Source of the DNA: Aquarana catesbeiana
Taxonomy: Eukaryota; Chordata; Amphibia; Anura; Ranidae
Length of the DNA: 64,000 nucleotides
Assembly (NCBI RefSeq): GCF_042186555.1
Contig: NC_133324.1
Coordinates: 3,317,558-3,381,557, forward strand
Direction of reading: 5' to 3'
A program made the position numbers and the translations under genes. How positions within the stretch are numbered: position 1 is the stretch's first letter; each line of letters begins with the position of its first letter. The notes under the pieces were generated by a model. It made no database searches and was not told the DNA's origin. It saw only the letters and a list, made by a program, of their open reading frames with translations. Shown one piece after another: positions 1-11,435 of the stretch.

Positions 1-893
1 GCAATAATTTCTCCGCAGGACGTGGAAACCTTGCAAAAAGACCTGAACAAATTAATGGGGTGGGCGACTACATGGCAAATGAGGTTCAATGTAGAAAAAT
101 GTAAAATAATGCATTTGGGTGGCAAAAATATGAATGCAATCTATACACTGGGGGGGAGAACCTCTGGGGGGATCTAGGATGGAAAAGGACCTGGGGGTCC
201 TAGTAGATGATAGGCTCAGCAATGGCAGGCAATGCCAAGCTGCTGCTAACAAAGCAAACAGAATATTGGCATGCATTAAAAGGGGGATCAACTCCAGAGA
301 TAAAACGATAATTCTCCCGCTCTACAAGACTCTGGTCCGGCCGCACCTAGAGTATGCGGTCCAGTTCTTGGCACCAGTCCTCAGGAGGGATGTACTGGAA
401 ATGGAGCGAGTACAAAGAAGGGCAACAAAGCTAATAAAGGGTCTGGAGGATCTTAGTTATGAGGAAAGGTTGCGAGCACTGAACTTATTCTCTCTGGAGA
501 AGAGACGCTTGAGAGGGGATATGATTTCAATTTACAAATACCGGACTGGTGACCCCTCAATAGGGATAAAACTTTTTCGCAGAAGAGAGTTTACCAAGAC
601 TCGTGGCCACTCATTAAAATTAGAAGAAAAGAGGTTTAATCTTAAACTACGTAGAGGGTTCTTTACTGTAAGAGCGGCAAGGATGTGGAATTCCCTTCCA
701 CAGGCGGTGGTCTCAGCGGGGAGCATTGATAGCTTCAAGAAACTATTAGATGAGCACCTGAATGACCACAACATACAGGGATATACAATGCAATACTGAC
801 ACATAATCACACACATAGGTTGGACTTGATGGACTTGTGTCTTTTTTCAACCTCACCTACTATGTAACTATGTAACTATGTAACTATGTGCCA
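1..893 (+). mobile_element. CR1/L2-group LINE, 3' end (cut by window edge)
   Basis: This is the 3' end of a non-LTR retrotransposon whose 5' part lies outside the window. The open frame at 134-799 encodes the region downstream of the reverse transcriptase, with the usual LVRPHLEYA and RVQRRATK motifs and a Trp-Asn-Ser-Leu-Pro block near the end. The element ends in three direct ACTATGTA-type octamers (about 865-892), the short-repeat tail typical of CR1/L2 elements, which do not use poly(A). A second copy of the same family at 52746-56370 is almost identical over this stretch, including the tail. The frame upstream of 134 is shifted by small indels, so this copy is dead. Confidence 0.85.
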
Positions 894-1059
894 CCAGGCT
901 CCAGGATCTGTGGGCACGCCCTTTGCACACCTTCTTAAGCTTCTATGCTCATGACCCACCATGAAGATAAGCATGACTGGCCTGTGGTGCTCCTACTAAT
1001 ATGAATGTCTCAGTGTTCTCCATTCTATAAATACAGAATTATAGTGTCTGCCCCTAGTC

Positions 1060-1165
1060 TAGAGGAATATTAGATTGTGAGCTTTTCTGGTACAAAGACA
1101 GATGTGACTGGGTCAATGTTCTCTGTACAACTCTGCGGAATATGTCAGAGCTATTTTAAATTATA
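1060..1165 (+). repeat. Dispersed SINE-like/L2-like tail repeat in GT92 intron
   Basis: The segment carries the pattern 'TTAGATTGTGAGC ... TCTCTGTACAACTCTGCGGAATATGTCAG', a short dispersed repeat of frogs and fish that resembles MIR/L2 tails. A partial second copy follows at about 1198-1235. The same repeat lies in the matching place upstream of the inverted GT92 copy (40310-40500). The class is uncertain. Confidence 0.4.
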
Positions 1166-1295
1166 TGGCATGAAATTCACATGACTGTAGTCAGGATATT
1201 AGAGTGTAAGTTCTGCTGGTATAGAGACTGATTTGAGCAATTCCTCTACTTCTACATTAGAGTTATAGATTTCAGATTTCACTGAACTTATTGTA

Positions 1296-1324
1296 TTTTC
1301 TCTCTCTTTCTTATCTTCTTACAG
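1296..1324 (+). other. Splice acceptor before GT92 last exon
   Basis: A long pyrimidine tract ends in CTTACAG at 1324, directly before an in-frame TGA (1328-1330) and the GT92 coding region. The paralogue on the minus strand has the same arrangement (pyrimidine tract ending TTCCAG, then the same first 16 exon bases). Conservation in both copies supports a real 3' splice site with a non-coding upstream exon. Confidence 0.7.
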
Positions 1325-1369
1325 CTGTGATCACCTGATGGGACCAGAATATGGAAGTGTTCAAGATAC

Positions 1370-2638
1370 ATGTTCTGCACAATGTCGGTGTTTGTGTGTG
1401 TTTCTGTCTTTTATTACTCCTACCATATAGAACTTGAACATCTGATGAGATCTCATAAACTTCCCATTACCATAGTGAAGATGAATTACCGGGAACTTCC
1501 AATTGCCACAGACACAATTACAGCTCTGGATAGTCGAACATTTATCATCTCTCCGTATTATGAGCCTAGAGTTAGTCAATCAGTCCGGGTCATCGCCATC
1601 ACCCATGTATCTGTGAAGGAAGTTTACTGTATCTTCCATTGTTCCTCCAATCAGAGCATCTTCATGAGGGCACAAATAGATCGTCATAGTGACAGATATG
1701 GGTTCCCATATGGGACAACAGATCTCTTATGTGCAGAACCTTCTGGGTGTGATTACACTTATATGTCTTTCTCTTCAACTGTCTCCACAAATACAAGTCA
1801 GAATCTTCTGTTTGAAGTCAGCAACCGTCCACCACAGCCAATCTCCTCCAATTTCACCATCTGTATTTCTACTTTGTATGGAAACTACAACAATGTCCTC
1901 CAGATGATCCAGAGTATTGAGATGTACAAGATTCTGGGGGCCTCTAGAGTCACCATCTATAACACCAACTGTTCCCAGGATGTAGATAAGGTGTTACGTC
2001 ATTACATTGATGAAGGAATTCTAGAGGTGGTGCCATGGCCAATAGACCACCATCTTCGAACAACAAAAAAATGGCGTTATTCCAAAGGACTCAACGCTGA
2101 GATTGGTTATTTTGGACAAACTGCAACTTTGAATGATTGTCTATACAGGAACATGTACAAAAGTAAGTTTGTTCTCCTTAATGACATTGATGAAATTATT
2201 CTTCCAGTCAAGGACTGGGACTGGTCATCACTGATGGAGAATCTCCAGAATAAACACCCAGATACAAGTGTCTTCCGCATTCAGAATCACGTCTTCCCCA
2301 CTTCAGTCAACATCGCTGAATTTGACAAGTGGTCTCATGTTCCTGGGGTCAATATTCTCTCTCATGCTCTCCCACTCCCTGTAAGGTGGCTTTTCTTCAA
2401 TAACCGCAAAATGATTGTGAATCCCCGAGACGTATTTCAGACCTCCATACACTTCATTCTAAAACACAGAAGGAATTGGAAGAATATAGGACAAGATTCG
2501 GCCATTCTCTTCCACTGTAGGAGAGAGAACGGTGTCAATGTAAAGGACCCTGATCCAGATGATAGGCTGATGAGATACAAGCTGTCCTTAGTGCCCAATG
2601 TAGATAAGGTGATTCAGAAACTTTTCCCTCGGCAATAA
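1370..2638 (+). CDS. Glycosyltransferase family 92 (DUF23) type II membrane protein
   Basis: The product is 422 aa and resembles Golgi GT92 enzymes, whose known animal members transfer galactose onto glycans; the donor and acceptor here cannot be told. Residues 4-19 are a hydrophobic signal anchor following a very short cytosolic tail. The catalytic domain runs from about 162 to 415. It begins with the block ICISTLYGNYNN, has the metal-binding DxD-like motif NDIDEIILP (Asp272 and Asp274) and a FHCRRE block near 381. Potential N-glycosylation sites lie at 141, 161 and 200. Compared with the minus-strand paralogue it has about 12 extra residues at 31-43. The start codon used by the paralogue is ATA here (1349-1351), so translation probably begins seven codons later at 1370, which still keeps the anchor. 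The whole coding region is in one exon. It is open to the stop and could be functional. Confidence 0.8.
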   Translation: MFCTMSVFVCVSVFYYSYHIELEHLMRSHKLPITIVKMNYRELPIATDTITALDSRTFIISPYYEPRVSQSVRVIAITHVSVKEVYCIFHCSSNQSIFMRAQIDRHSDRYGFPYGTTDLLCAEPSGCDYTYMSFSSTVSTNTSQNLLFEVSNRPPQPISSNFTICISTLYGNYNNVLQMIQSIEMYKILGASRVTIYNTNCSQDVDKVLRHYIDEGILEVVPWPIDHHLRTTKKWRYSKGLNAEIGYFGQTATLNDCLYRNMYKSKFVLLNDIDEIILPVKDWDWSSLMENLQNKHPDTSVFRIQNHVFPTSVNIAEFDKWSHVPGVNILSHALPLPVRWLFFNNRKMIVNPRDVFQTSIHFILKHRRNWKNIGQDSAILFHCRRENGVNVKDPDPDDRLMRYKLSLVPNVDKVIQKLFPRQ

Positions 2639-3463
2639 TCCCCGCCTCACCCCCTCCCGTATATCGTGTAATGTAGAGAGAAGACTGGAAATCTGTGTGT
2701 ACGTGACTCCAAACTCAACATTTATCAATGAGTTTATTTATGAAAGTGCTGGTGAATGTGAACAATGTGAAGGCTCATTATGAATGGACATCTATCAGCA
2801 TATGGTCCTTCTCAATCACAATGCCTCCTCTTACAGCTCGGCATTAGTTGACACATCCATGGGGTCTGAAAAGCACTGTCAGCATACCAGTGGCGCATTA
2901 TCCATGTTTGCAGGGTGTGCGGGGCACACGGGGGCCCAGAGGAAAGGGGGGGCCCACTGTACCCTGAAACTCACTGCCCACATGGATTAAAGTAGTGTTT
3001 CTAGGCTTCGGGGGCTTTGGAACTTTTTCTCAATCTTACTTGCAGGCGGCAGCTGGCCACTTTTGCTGATACTTTGATTATAGTTCCGGCTGCCGCCGCT
3101 CCCCGGGAACTATCTGTAAGCCCTGGCTGATGCAGAATGATATCATGATTTGCTCCTCTTTAGGGGAGAGCAGGCTTGTGAGAGCGGGAAGTACAAAAAA
3201 AAGGGAGAGAAAAAAAGGGGGTTCTCCCAAGAGGGTCAATTAGGACACTAAGATTGATTTAAATGTATTATTTTATTATGTCGAAAAAGACACACAACAA
3301 TAATTTGATGAGACAAAGGAAACCAGGTATGTACCTCACCAATAAATTGAAAAGACAACGTTGTCATGTTTAAAAACTGGGGGGATGCAGCTGCGCATGC
3401 ACACACACTCACAAACTCACACTCATATACATATCATGATCATCAAAAATCACAAATGGATGG
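2639..3463. other. GT92 3' flank, no gene recognised
   Basis: The first roughly 130 bases resemble a 3' UTR. The rest holds G-rich and A-rich stretches and CA-rich text near 3400, and no coding pattern is recognised. A short open frame at 2784-2990 has no recognisable domain. Confidence 0.4.
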
Positions 3464-3899
3464 TGTAATGACACCCCGAGTATGAAAGGGGTTAAAGCCG
3501 TTTAGGACATTCCATTTCCGAACACAAAGGCAGCTACCGAACACTCCAATCAGCCGAACAAGAAACCCATACAAATAATTCTTCCCCCCCAAGTACGAGA
3601 CAAGGCTCTGTATGGAGGGTCAAACAGGAATCAGACACTTTTTTTAGAACCAAATGTACAAGTCTTTATTTACAGTTAAAGAGGAGGTTCCTACCTCCTG
3701 CTCATATTACTCTAACAATATAACTGTAACCAGAAACCTAATTAACATGAGCTAATTTACTAAATCATTTACCCAGACTAGGTCACTCAGAGACATGACC
3801 TTTAGGACAGACTTGTGGTCACCAAGCTTCACACAGTAGTATAAACACAGGACACCTTCATACAATAGCAGGAGCTAATAACAATTAACAATACAAACA
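3464..3899 (-). repeat. Candidate 3' LTR of minus-strand gypsy element
   Basis: Read on the minus strand the segment starts TGTTTGTATTG and ends CATTACA (TG...CA). It is preceded by a purine-rich tract AGGAGGGGAGGAG (about 3904-3918 on the plus strand), as expected for a polypurine tract. It contains an AATAAA signal (TTTATT near 3666-3671 on the plus strand). Only one LTR is present, because the 5' end of the element is lost at about 5690. The boundaries are inferred from these landmarks alone. Confidence 0.45.
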
Positions 3900-4264
3900 G
3901 TGATCTCCTCCCCTCCTCAGCCTAGGAGGCAACAAAGTATAATATGAGTAGACTTTCCTGCTCCTACCCAGTTCTAGAGGCCAATGTGATCAGCTCTCTT
4001 AACTAACATGTTGTGTTCAGAATCAAACAAACCAAGAATAGTCTTTACATATATCCTGGGAGATATTGTGGAGAAATATTACTGTTCCATTTTAAGTAAT
4101 CCAATCATATTCTCATTCTTTTCTGGGTCACCCTGCGCCCAACAGTGATTCCCATCATATGGCTCCCTCCTTGTGGGACACTCCAGCAGACCCGGCTTGA
4201 TCCTTCTTGGGTCAACTTGGGGATGTCCGGAACTAGGAGGCCAGAATGACGTCTGTTTGCCGGG

Positions 4265-5690
4265 ACAACCCATCAGCATTGCCATTTTGCTTACCGGGTC
4301 AGTAGCTGATGGTGAAATTGTAAGGTTGCAGGGCTAAGCTCCACCGCAGCAACCTGCCATTGTCTCCTGAGACCCGGTTAAGCCAGACCAATGGGTTGTG
4401 ATCGGTGACTAATGAAAATTCCTGTCTGTACAAAAAAGGGTTCAACTTTTTAAGAGCCCAGACCAGGGCCAAGCACTCCTTCTCCACTGCTGCATAGCAC
4501 ACTTCCCGGGGTAATAGCTTTTTGCTCAGGTATGCGACAGGGTGTTCTCTTCCATCCTCCCCGATTTGGCTCAGCACAGCCCCCAGTCCAAACATGGAAG
4601 CGTCTGTGTGGACAATGAAATGTTTGTTAGGTACTGGGGCAGCCAAGACAGGGACATTTACTAGTGCTTGCTTGAGGGCTCGAAACACGGCTTCACAAGC
4701 TGCAGACCACAGGACCTGTCTAGGAAAATTCTTTCTCTTCAGGTCAGTCAGGGGCTTGGTGATAGCACTATAATCAGGGCCAAAATGTCGGTAGTACCCT
4801 GCAGTCCCCAAGAAGGCTAATACCTGGGTCTTAGTACAGGGTGTGGGTCAGTTAGCTACTGCCTCTACCTTGGCTGGCTCTGGTCTCTGGTTCCCACACC
4901 CTACTCGGTGTCCTAGGTACTGCACCTCCGCCATAACTAGATCACGCTTGTCTGGTTTCAAGGTCAGGCCTGCGGCCTGAATCTTGTCCAGAACCACCCC
5001 TACCTGAAATAGATGCTCCTCCCAAGACCCACTGTAGATCGCAATGTCATCCAGGTATCCACATGCAAAATCCTGAAAGCCATCGAGGAGCCTATCCACC
5101 ATATGTTGGAAGGTAGCCGGGGCATTTTTCATCCCGAATGGCATGACTTTAGACTGGTACAGGCCAAACGGGGGGTAACAAATGCCGATTTGGGGATAGC
5201 ATCCTTGGCCAGGGGAATCTGCCAATAGCCCTTACACAGGTCTATTGTAGTTAAGTAATGACCCGTGGCTATACGATCTAGCAGTTCTCCTACCCTGGGC
5301 ATCGGGTAGGCGTCAGTGGTGGTCTTCTCATTGAGTCGCCTGTAGTCCATGCAGAACCGGGTAGTTCCGTCTTTCTTAGGCACCAGGACTACAGGCGAGG
5401 CCCAAGGGCTGTCAGAGGGCTCAATGACTCCTAACTGAATCATCTCCTGTATCTCCTTCCGCCTTCCTTTTTGGACTGATTCAGGGATACGGTAGGGGGG
5501 CTGTCGAAGGGGTGCTTGTCCAGGGGTCTCTACCTTATGCACAGCCAGGGTCGTGTAGCTCATTTTTTGGGGAGAAAGTCGCCTGTTTCTCCCACAGAAG
5601 CCACTTAGCCTGTTCCTTCTTTGTGGGGCTTAACCGGTCCCCCAGCTGTACGAGGCTAATGAGGTCAGTCTGGGGATCTCCCTCAAATAA
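4265..5690 (-). pseudogene. Ty3/gypsy-like pol remnant (RT and RNase H)
   Basis: On the minus strand, from 5690 downward, come the connection before RT, then RT motifs (RFCMDYRRLNE, TTIDLCKGYWQIPL, PFGMKNAPATFQ, catalytic YLDD near 5040). RNase H follows at 4811-4299, with HTDASMFGLGAVL and VTDHNPL. A frameshift lies at about 5150-5180, a stop codon at 4845-4847, and a TGA near 4296 where arginine (CGA) is expected just before PGKQNGNADGLSRQ. No integrase follows RNase H before the candidate LTR. This fits either a Gmr1-type order, with integrase ahead of RT, or simple deletion. The 5' side is cut at about 5690, where a Penelope-like element begins. Confidence 0.85.
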
Positions 5691-6930
5691 AATCAATAAA
5701 TTTGAAGTGATCAAAGATCTCCACTTATATACACGCAAACTTCTTTTAAAAAGTAGGTTTGAGAAGGCCAATCCTGATATGGAGGGTTTTCGAACTCTAA
5801 GTGAAAGACGAGCCTTGGAGAATCTCAACTCTTTATTTGAGGAGAGTGAACCCAAGGATCTCATCAACACAATTGACCTAGAATCCCCCCTTAAGGGAGC
5901 TAGTGCTTCTAGTGAAGCAGCCCCCCAAAAATCTTCCCTTAAAAAAACATCCTCATTATACCCCGCACCCAGTTCCAATCAGGGTGTATCAACTTTTTTA
6001 AAAATGACCTGCCAAGAAATCAGAAATCTCAAATCCAAATCCACTATATTGGAAAATCTAACTAAAAATAAAAAGATTGCCCTTAGAAATTTGTCTAGTC
6101 ACCATGAAATTACTATCAAGGCATCAGACAAAATGGGAAACATAGTCCTAATGGACAATGAGAAATACAGCCAGATGTGCATGAAGATTTTAACCAATTG
6201 TGATTGGTACCGCCCAGTTGGCCCTGATGTTGGTCAAGCGTTTAATAACAAATTTTATGCTTTAGTGGATGAGGCATTTCAAAATAAGGTCATTTCCAAA
6301 CAAACTTTAGATTTTATCCGCACTCCTCACCCTAGGCTTGCAACCTTCTACTCCCTCCCCAAGATCCACAAACATACCAGCGACCCTCCAGGGAGACCCA
6401 TAATCTCTGGCAGTTGTGCTATCACGGAAAATTTGTCACGCCTTGTGGATGAGCACATCAGACCCTTTGTTCTCTCCATATCCTCATATGTACGTGACAC
6501 CATCCATTTGCTACAGATTATTGAGGGCATGCAAATCCCTGGAGGTTGTATTCTCGCTAGTATCGATGTAGAAGCACTTTATAGTTCAGTACCCCACTCT
6601 AAGGGACTTGCATGTGTCCAAAAAATTCTTTCACAAACAAGTCATCATGAAAGCTCCTTCAACGACTTCATACTCCTCTCCTTGGACTATATTCTGAGAC
6701 ACAATGTCTTCTCATTTGACGATCGACTCTTCCTCCAGGTACAGGGCGTAGCCAGGGGCACCTGTTGTGTACCTGGTGGAGTGGGAGCTGTATATCTTCT
6801 GCAATGAGGACCTCTCTATGTACCTGTGCCACATTGTTATGTGGCACAGGTACATAGATGACATCTTCATCGTCTGGGATGGACCGTCCAAACTATTGGA
6901 CAAATGTTTGGTCTTCATTATAATTGTACA
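5690..6930 (+). pseudogene. Penelope-like element reverse transcriptase, truncated
   Basis: The frame carries the marks of a Penelope/Neptune RT: a long charged N-terminal region, FYSLPKIHKH and RPIISG, motif A LASIDVEALYSSVPH, a motif B relic GVARGTCC, and in a shifted frame motif C RYIDDIFIVW (about 6848-6880). Sequence between motif B and motif C is disturbed. It contains an 18-bp perfect palindrome (6816-6857), and the frame ends at 6807. No GIY-YIG endonuclease follows, so the copy is 3'-truncated near 6930. The element joins the gypsy remnant head to head at about 5690. Confidence 0.8.
6816..6857. repeat. 18-bp perfect palindrome with 6-nt loop
   Basis: Arms CTATGTACCTGTGCCACA (6816-6833) and its exact reverse complement (6840-6857) flank the loop TTGTTA. 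The right arm encodes the RT residues just before YIDD, so the left arm looks like an inverted copy made by a template switch. Confidence 0.85.
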
Positions 6931-7840
6931 ACAATATACTTAAATCCTGTACTGCATTGGTAACTGTTTTGCTTTGTTTCAGACACAAAATGTTAATGAT
7001 TAAGGAACAACTTTAATCGTTTAGACAGTAGCCGATGGCCTTGACTTCAAATGCAGCTGTATCCAATATCTTAGTTTTTACAGGGTCCGGTCCTGGTGCC
7101 CCTGGTGGTCCACCGAGGCTCCCCGACACGGGGGGGGGGGCATGGTGGCGCGCTATTCTTTGCCGCTTTGGGGCAGTGTTCTGGGCGATCACATTTGTGG
7201 AGACAGTTGTTCTCCGCATCTGCACACTGGACACTTCCGTGCTGGCGGCCACGTCAATGTCTGATGCCACCACGTAATGCGCGGTGATGCCAGATTGGCC
7301 GGAGGATTCCCATTGGAGACGAAGGTGGGACTGGATTAGCGGCACAGGTGATTTGGGGAAACGCTCCCAATCCCCAGCACCTGTGTCTGTTTTCTCTCCT
7401 TTCCCTCCCCTCATTACCTTAGCAACACTGCCCTGATTGGCCCTTTGCGATCCCTGGGCGTGTATATGCCTGGTTGTATGAGCAGATGTTGCTACACAAC
7501 CAGGAAACGCCAGGGATCCCTGTGAATGTCTATCCACATTTTCACTACAGGTATTGGCAACTATTTACTCTTTTTTTATTTACAGTGACTCTCTGTACTT
7601 TTAGAATACAATGTCTCCCTAGGGGCAGTGACGTTTTCTTCTTCACTTAACCCTATAGAAGACTGCCGATGCATGTAGTTATATTATTACTTCCTTTTTC
7701 CTCATTTTTTTAATATTTCCTTATTTTCATTTTTCATTCGATGTCCGTCTCCATTTATTAGGGATATCCCAGATGAGCTTTGTTGGACCGCTTTGGTGCA
7801 TCCATTGTTTCCATCTACTTAGCTTTGATTTTCCAGCTTG
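6931..7840. other. Unrecognised interval with a long hairpin
   Basis: No known protein or element is recognised here. A minus-strand frame (7537-7013) has no identifiable domain. At 7449-7518 an interrupted inverted repeat (arms of about 12 and 9 bp, GATCCCTGG and CCTGGTTGT) could fold into a stem-loop of about 70 nt. Confidence 0.4.
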
Positions 7841-7845
7841 CGTTT

Positions 7846-8377
7846 TGTAAGGATGTTAGAGTGCTGCTTTAAGATATGTTATACAAGAAGAAATGTATTT
7901 TGCTTTCTTATGCAGAAAATTAGAAGTGCAATGATGATTTGCGAGCTATGTACTTGAACAGGATGTATGTGTGGTTAGCCTAACATTTTAATATAGACAA
8001 TGAATAACAAAGTTATAACATGTTAGAAGTTGGGTGTCTGGAACATTGGCAGATTGCCTAGCATACGTGGTCACATATATATAAACTTATATTTAGATAT
8101 AGCCTGAGGGATATCTATAGGCAGAATATGCAATTTATGACGTTTTATGCTTATTTTTTCATAAAGTCTATGCTTCAATCTCATTGGCTGATAATAAGAG
8201 GGAGGTTTTTCTCTCTCTCTCTGTAAGTGTATAAGATATATGCAAACCCAGTAAATCATTGTAATTTCGATTCACCATCCCATGTGTGTGTCTTGATTAC
8301 CCGATCGATCAGAGAGTTCTATCCATACACCCATAGGTCCAACCCGGGTTCAAAGGAGAAATAGGGACGGCTTAACA
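7846..8377 (+). repeat. 5' LTR of the ERV
   Basis: This 532-bp LTR begins TGTAAGGATG and ends GGCTTAACA. A TATA-box-like TATATATAAA sits at about 8076-8085. Apart from a CT-repeat length difference and the MITE in the 3' copy, it differs from the 3' LTR at three positions by eye: T/G and A/G within about 7970-7985, and A/G near 8367. Confidence 0.92.
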
Positions 8378-8381
8378 GAAA

Positions 8382-8399
8382 TGGTACCAGAAGTGGTGG
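8382..8399 (+). promoter_or_regulatory. Primer binding site, tRNA-Leu-like
   Basis: The sequence TGGTACCAGAAGTGGTGG begins four bases after the LTR. It matches the complement of the 3' end of a tRNA-Leu(UAA), TGGTACCAG followed by AGTGG, with small mismatches. Confidence 0.65.
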
Positions 8400-8826
8400 C
8401 GATCGACTGCAAGGTGAGTGGAAACTTTGTAAATTTATTTTACGAAGCCTTTTCACTTATCCTAGCACACAATTTAACGGTTTCTTTGTGAATATATTGC
8501 TCTGTATTTTGTTGTGATCATATGCATGTGTGAATATATACTTCGACATAAAGGAATTGATTTACTATTTGGTCTGATCTTGATAAGTGATATACATAGA
8601 GTTATAGAGTTATATCAGTGTTATTGTGTTTGTTGTGTGTTAAACAAATGTCACAAAGGTGTTTTGAGTGTATTACCATCTTAACCTGGGAAAGAGACCT
8701 TTATTAAGAGAAGGTACCCCAAGGGTTCAAATGTTGAGATTCAATATACAAAATAATGTTTAACAGTAAGAGGAGTAATAAGTATTATAAGTATCATTGT
8801 GACATTAAGGATATTGTGAAATAATT

Positions 8827-9655
8827 ATGGGAAATAAATTAGGGAAGGAAGTTCCCGAAGGTGAGCGGGACCAACCTTCCCCCTATGATTTTGTAAAAGG
8901 CACTTGTGGGGCAAAATGTGTCGATCCTTTTTGGGGAAATGTACAAACTCGTGCACATCAGTTGTATCTTTCAGGCTTGGGGGTCATTGGGACCATGTTC
9001 CCTGGAAGATTGGGAGGAGGTAATGAAAATTTGTGGGACGCATAATCGACACAATTACCCCCCGGGTGACTGGGATTGTAAATATATGATGAAATGTTGT
9101 AAAATGTACTAAGGGAAAGACAGGGAGAAAGAAGTGAGGGAAGCAAAGAGGCTAGAGAAAAAAAAAATCAGAAGAACTAGCTATAGCATTACAAGAAGTA
9201 GAGTCTGCGGGTCAGATAATCCTTCGTTCTGCAAACAAAGAGAAGGAACCCTTTAGGGTCCTTCCTTTGATCACAATAGGTAATACTCAGGTTCAGATCC
9301 CCCTCACCGTCGGCTAATTAAAGATATAAGGGACACCTGCCCTAAACCTCGAAAGGATCCCAGAGCTGCTGCAGCTTTTCTAAAAAGGTATTGTACAGGA
9401 GCTAGGATGGGTGCAGAAGATCTCCAAATCATTATTCAAGCAGTAGACCCTGAAACCACGGTTGAATTTGATGTAGCGGCAGGTTTTATCACGGCAGATC
9501 CCTATGACAAACCTGAAGGGTGGGATATTTTTTTGGGGCCAACTAGGACTAGCTTGGCAGAAAGCATACAAAGGGGACACAAGTGTACACACTATGTTGT
9601 CTTGCAAACAAAATCCCGGGGAAGATTTTTACTAATTTTTGGTTTGTCTACATAA
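8827..9655 (+). pseudogene. ERV gag remnant
   Basis: The first frame starts MGNKLGKE, a Met-Gly start typical of a myristoylated retroviral matrix protein, and holds about 30 convincing residues. The matrix-like sequence then continues in another frame (8906-9112, rich in Trp and ending near CKYMMKCC). A capsid-like stretch follows at about 9320-9655 after stops near 9316, with KDIRDTCPKPRKDP, YCTGARMGAEDLQ and AVDPETTVEFD. Several frameshifts and an in-frame stop break it. No zinc knuckle is seen. Confidence 0.6.
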
Positions 9656-9659
9656 AATA

Positions 9660-11342
9660 TATCCTTTACTGATTGTAGGTTTATCACTCCAGAATGTACA
9701 GAGGGTTGCTCAATGGGTATTAATGGAACTGATGTCCAACATAAAGTGACTCCTCCATTACAAGTTAGTACATTACAGGACGAACCTCTTACAACTATGT
9801 GTTTTGCTGTTTTGACTGACTGACCTTTCCCTAATGGGAAGAGACTTAATGTCTGCTTTAAGAATCAATATAAGATTTGACCAAGAAGGTGGATTGACAG
9901 CAAGGTCTCCACTATGTGACTTGACTAATCCTAAATCTCAAGACTTCGGGGGACATTACATGCTTCTACCTAGACCGCTAGAAAATCACACAATTTGGGC
10001 TAAGGACAAAACCTCTGTAGGACATCTTAATCGTACACCTTACTCTCCTACTTTCAAACCCAACACAATATCACACTTCCAAAAACAATATCCCCTTACA
10101 GAAGAAAAACTGCAGGGCATTTCACTATTGATTGAAGAATACAAAAAGGAAGGCATACTAAAGGAAATAGTTAGTTCATGGAACACTTTTTTTTTTTTTT
10201 TAGTGTACCGGTTGGGGAGGACGCACAAAGGATCTTTGGTTTTGTTTGGGGCCGGGTCAATTGGACATGGCTCCCACAAGAATTTGTTGACAGCCCAGCA
10301 GCCTTCTCTATGGTATTGAAACAATCCCTTGACGACTGGACACCTCCTCAGGGTTCCATACTGCTTCAATATGTAGATGACCTACTGCTGTGTAGTGAGA
10401 GCCAGGGATGCTGTGAGTCCAACTCTGAGCATCGCCTCACCTCAGAAGGTCACTAGGTGTCTTGCAAAGAGATCCGGTGGTGCAGGTCGCAGGTTGAGTA
10501 TTTGGGGTGTATAATCAAACAAGGGGAACGTTTGGTGTCACCGGCTCGGGTCAAAGTACTTACATGCCTCAGTCCCCCGAAGGAGAAGGCCGTGCTTCTC
10601 TCCTTCCTCGGCTCGATTGTCTACTGCAGACAATGGATACCTGATTGCTCACACTGGGATTCGATCCTTAGAGCAGCTACGTTGTTGGGCTCTCCAAAAA
10701 TGATTAATTGGACTGAGGAAATGCTACAAGCATTTACCACCCTCACTGCGTCCCTCTCAAGGGCACCTGCATTGGGTCTTACCCGTACAGGTTCAAGGGA
10801 TGCCCTCTTGCCTTCAAGCTCTCGTGGCTTGTGCAATGGCTCTAAAGGAGGCATCCAAATTAACATTGGGAGGGCAGACAACATTATACACAACACATTC
10901 GGTAGTTCACCTTATGCAGAACATGAGTACTCAGCACATGACAGCACAACGTACAAGTGGCTATGAAGTTATACTCTTTAACACACAACATCTTGACATC
11001 AAATCATGTTCAGAGACCACACCACAAGTCAGGTTTCTACACTCTCTCTTGCATCTTTCAGAAACTGATCCTATTCCTCAACATGACTGTAATCAACAGC
11101 TTTTAGAATCTACTTCTCCACGTTCTGATTTAAAAGATACCCCCAACCCTGATTACCTACATGTGTTTGTAGACGGTAGCTGTACACGTCCTGACGATCA
11201 CACATACAAGACTGGTTACTCAGTTGTCAGGCTCCCAGACAATATCTTAGAAAGTAAACCACTGCGAGTAACTTCAGCGCAACTCCTCTTTGAAGGACAG
11301 GATGTGAATGTTTACACAGATAGCACGTGGACGCTTTATTGA
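9660..11342 (+). pseudogene. ERV pol remnant: RT and RNase H pieces
   Basis: Protease is not recognisable. An RT N-terminal stretch (YPLTEEKLQGISLLIEEYKK, about 10090-10150) stops at a run of about 14 T residues (10187-10200). Much of the palm is missing after that. The catalytic YVDD lies at about 10371-10383 in another frame. The connection domain (VEYLGCIIKQGERLVSPARV) follows at about 10495-10555. RNase H is marked by HVFVDGSC (about 11160) and VYTDSTW (about 11310). Stops and frame changes occur throughout, so no active polymerase is possible from this copy. Confidence 0.75.
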
Positions 11343-11435
11343 AACGCTCCTTCTTCCTTGCAACATTAATGTAATTAAGATTCGCGGGCACTCATATGAT
11401 AAAACAGAAATAGCAAAAGGGAATGCACTCGCTGA

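Noticed and set aside
4079..4285. 68-codon frame after the gypsy RNase H
   Set aside because: It is out of frame with the pol remnant, whose true continuation (PGKQNGNADGLSRQ) is in another frame.
7013..7537. 174-codon minus-strand frame with PPGAPGPDPVK
   Set aside because: No domain is recognised, and the opposite strand is open too; kept only as an unrecognised interval.
8069..8110. TATA-box-like text as a host promoter
   Set aside because: It is within the ERV LTR and repeated in the 3' LTR, so it belongs to the element.
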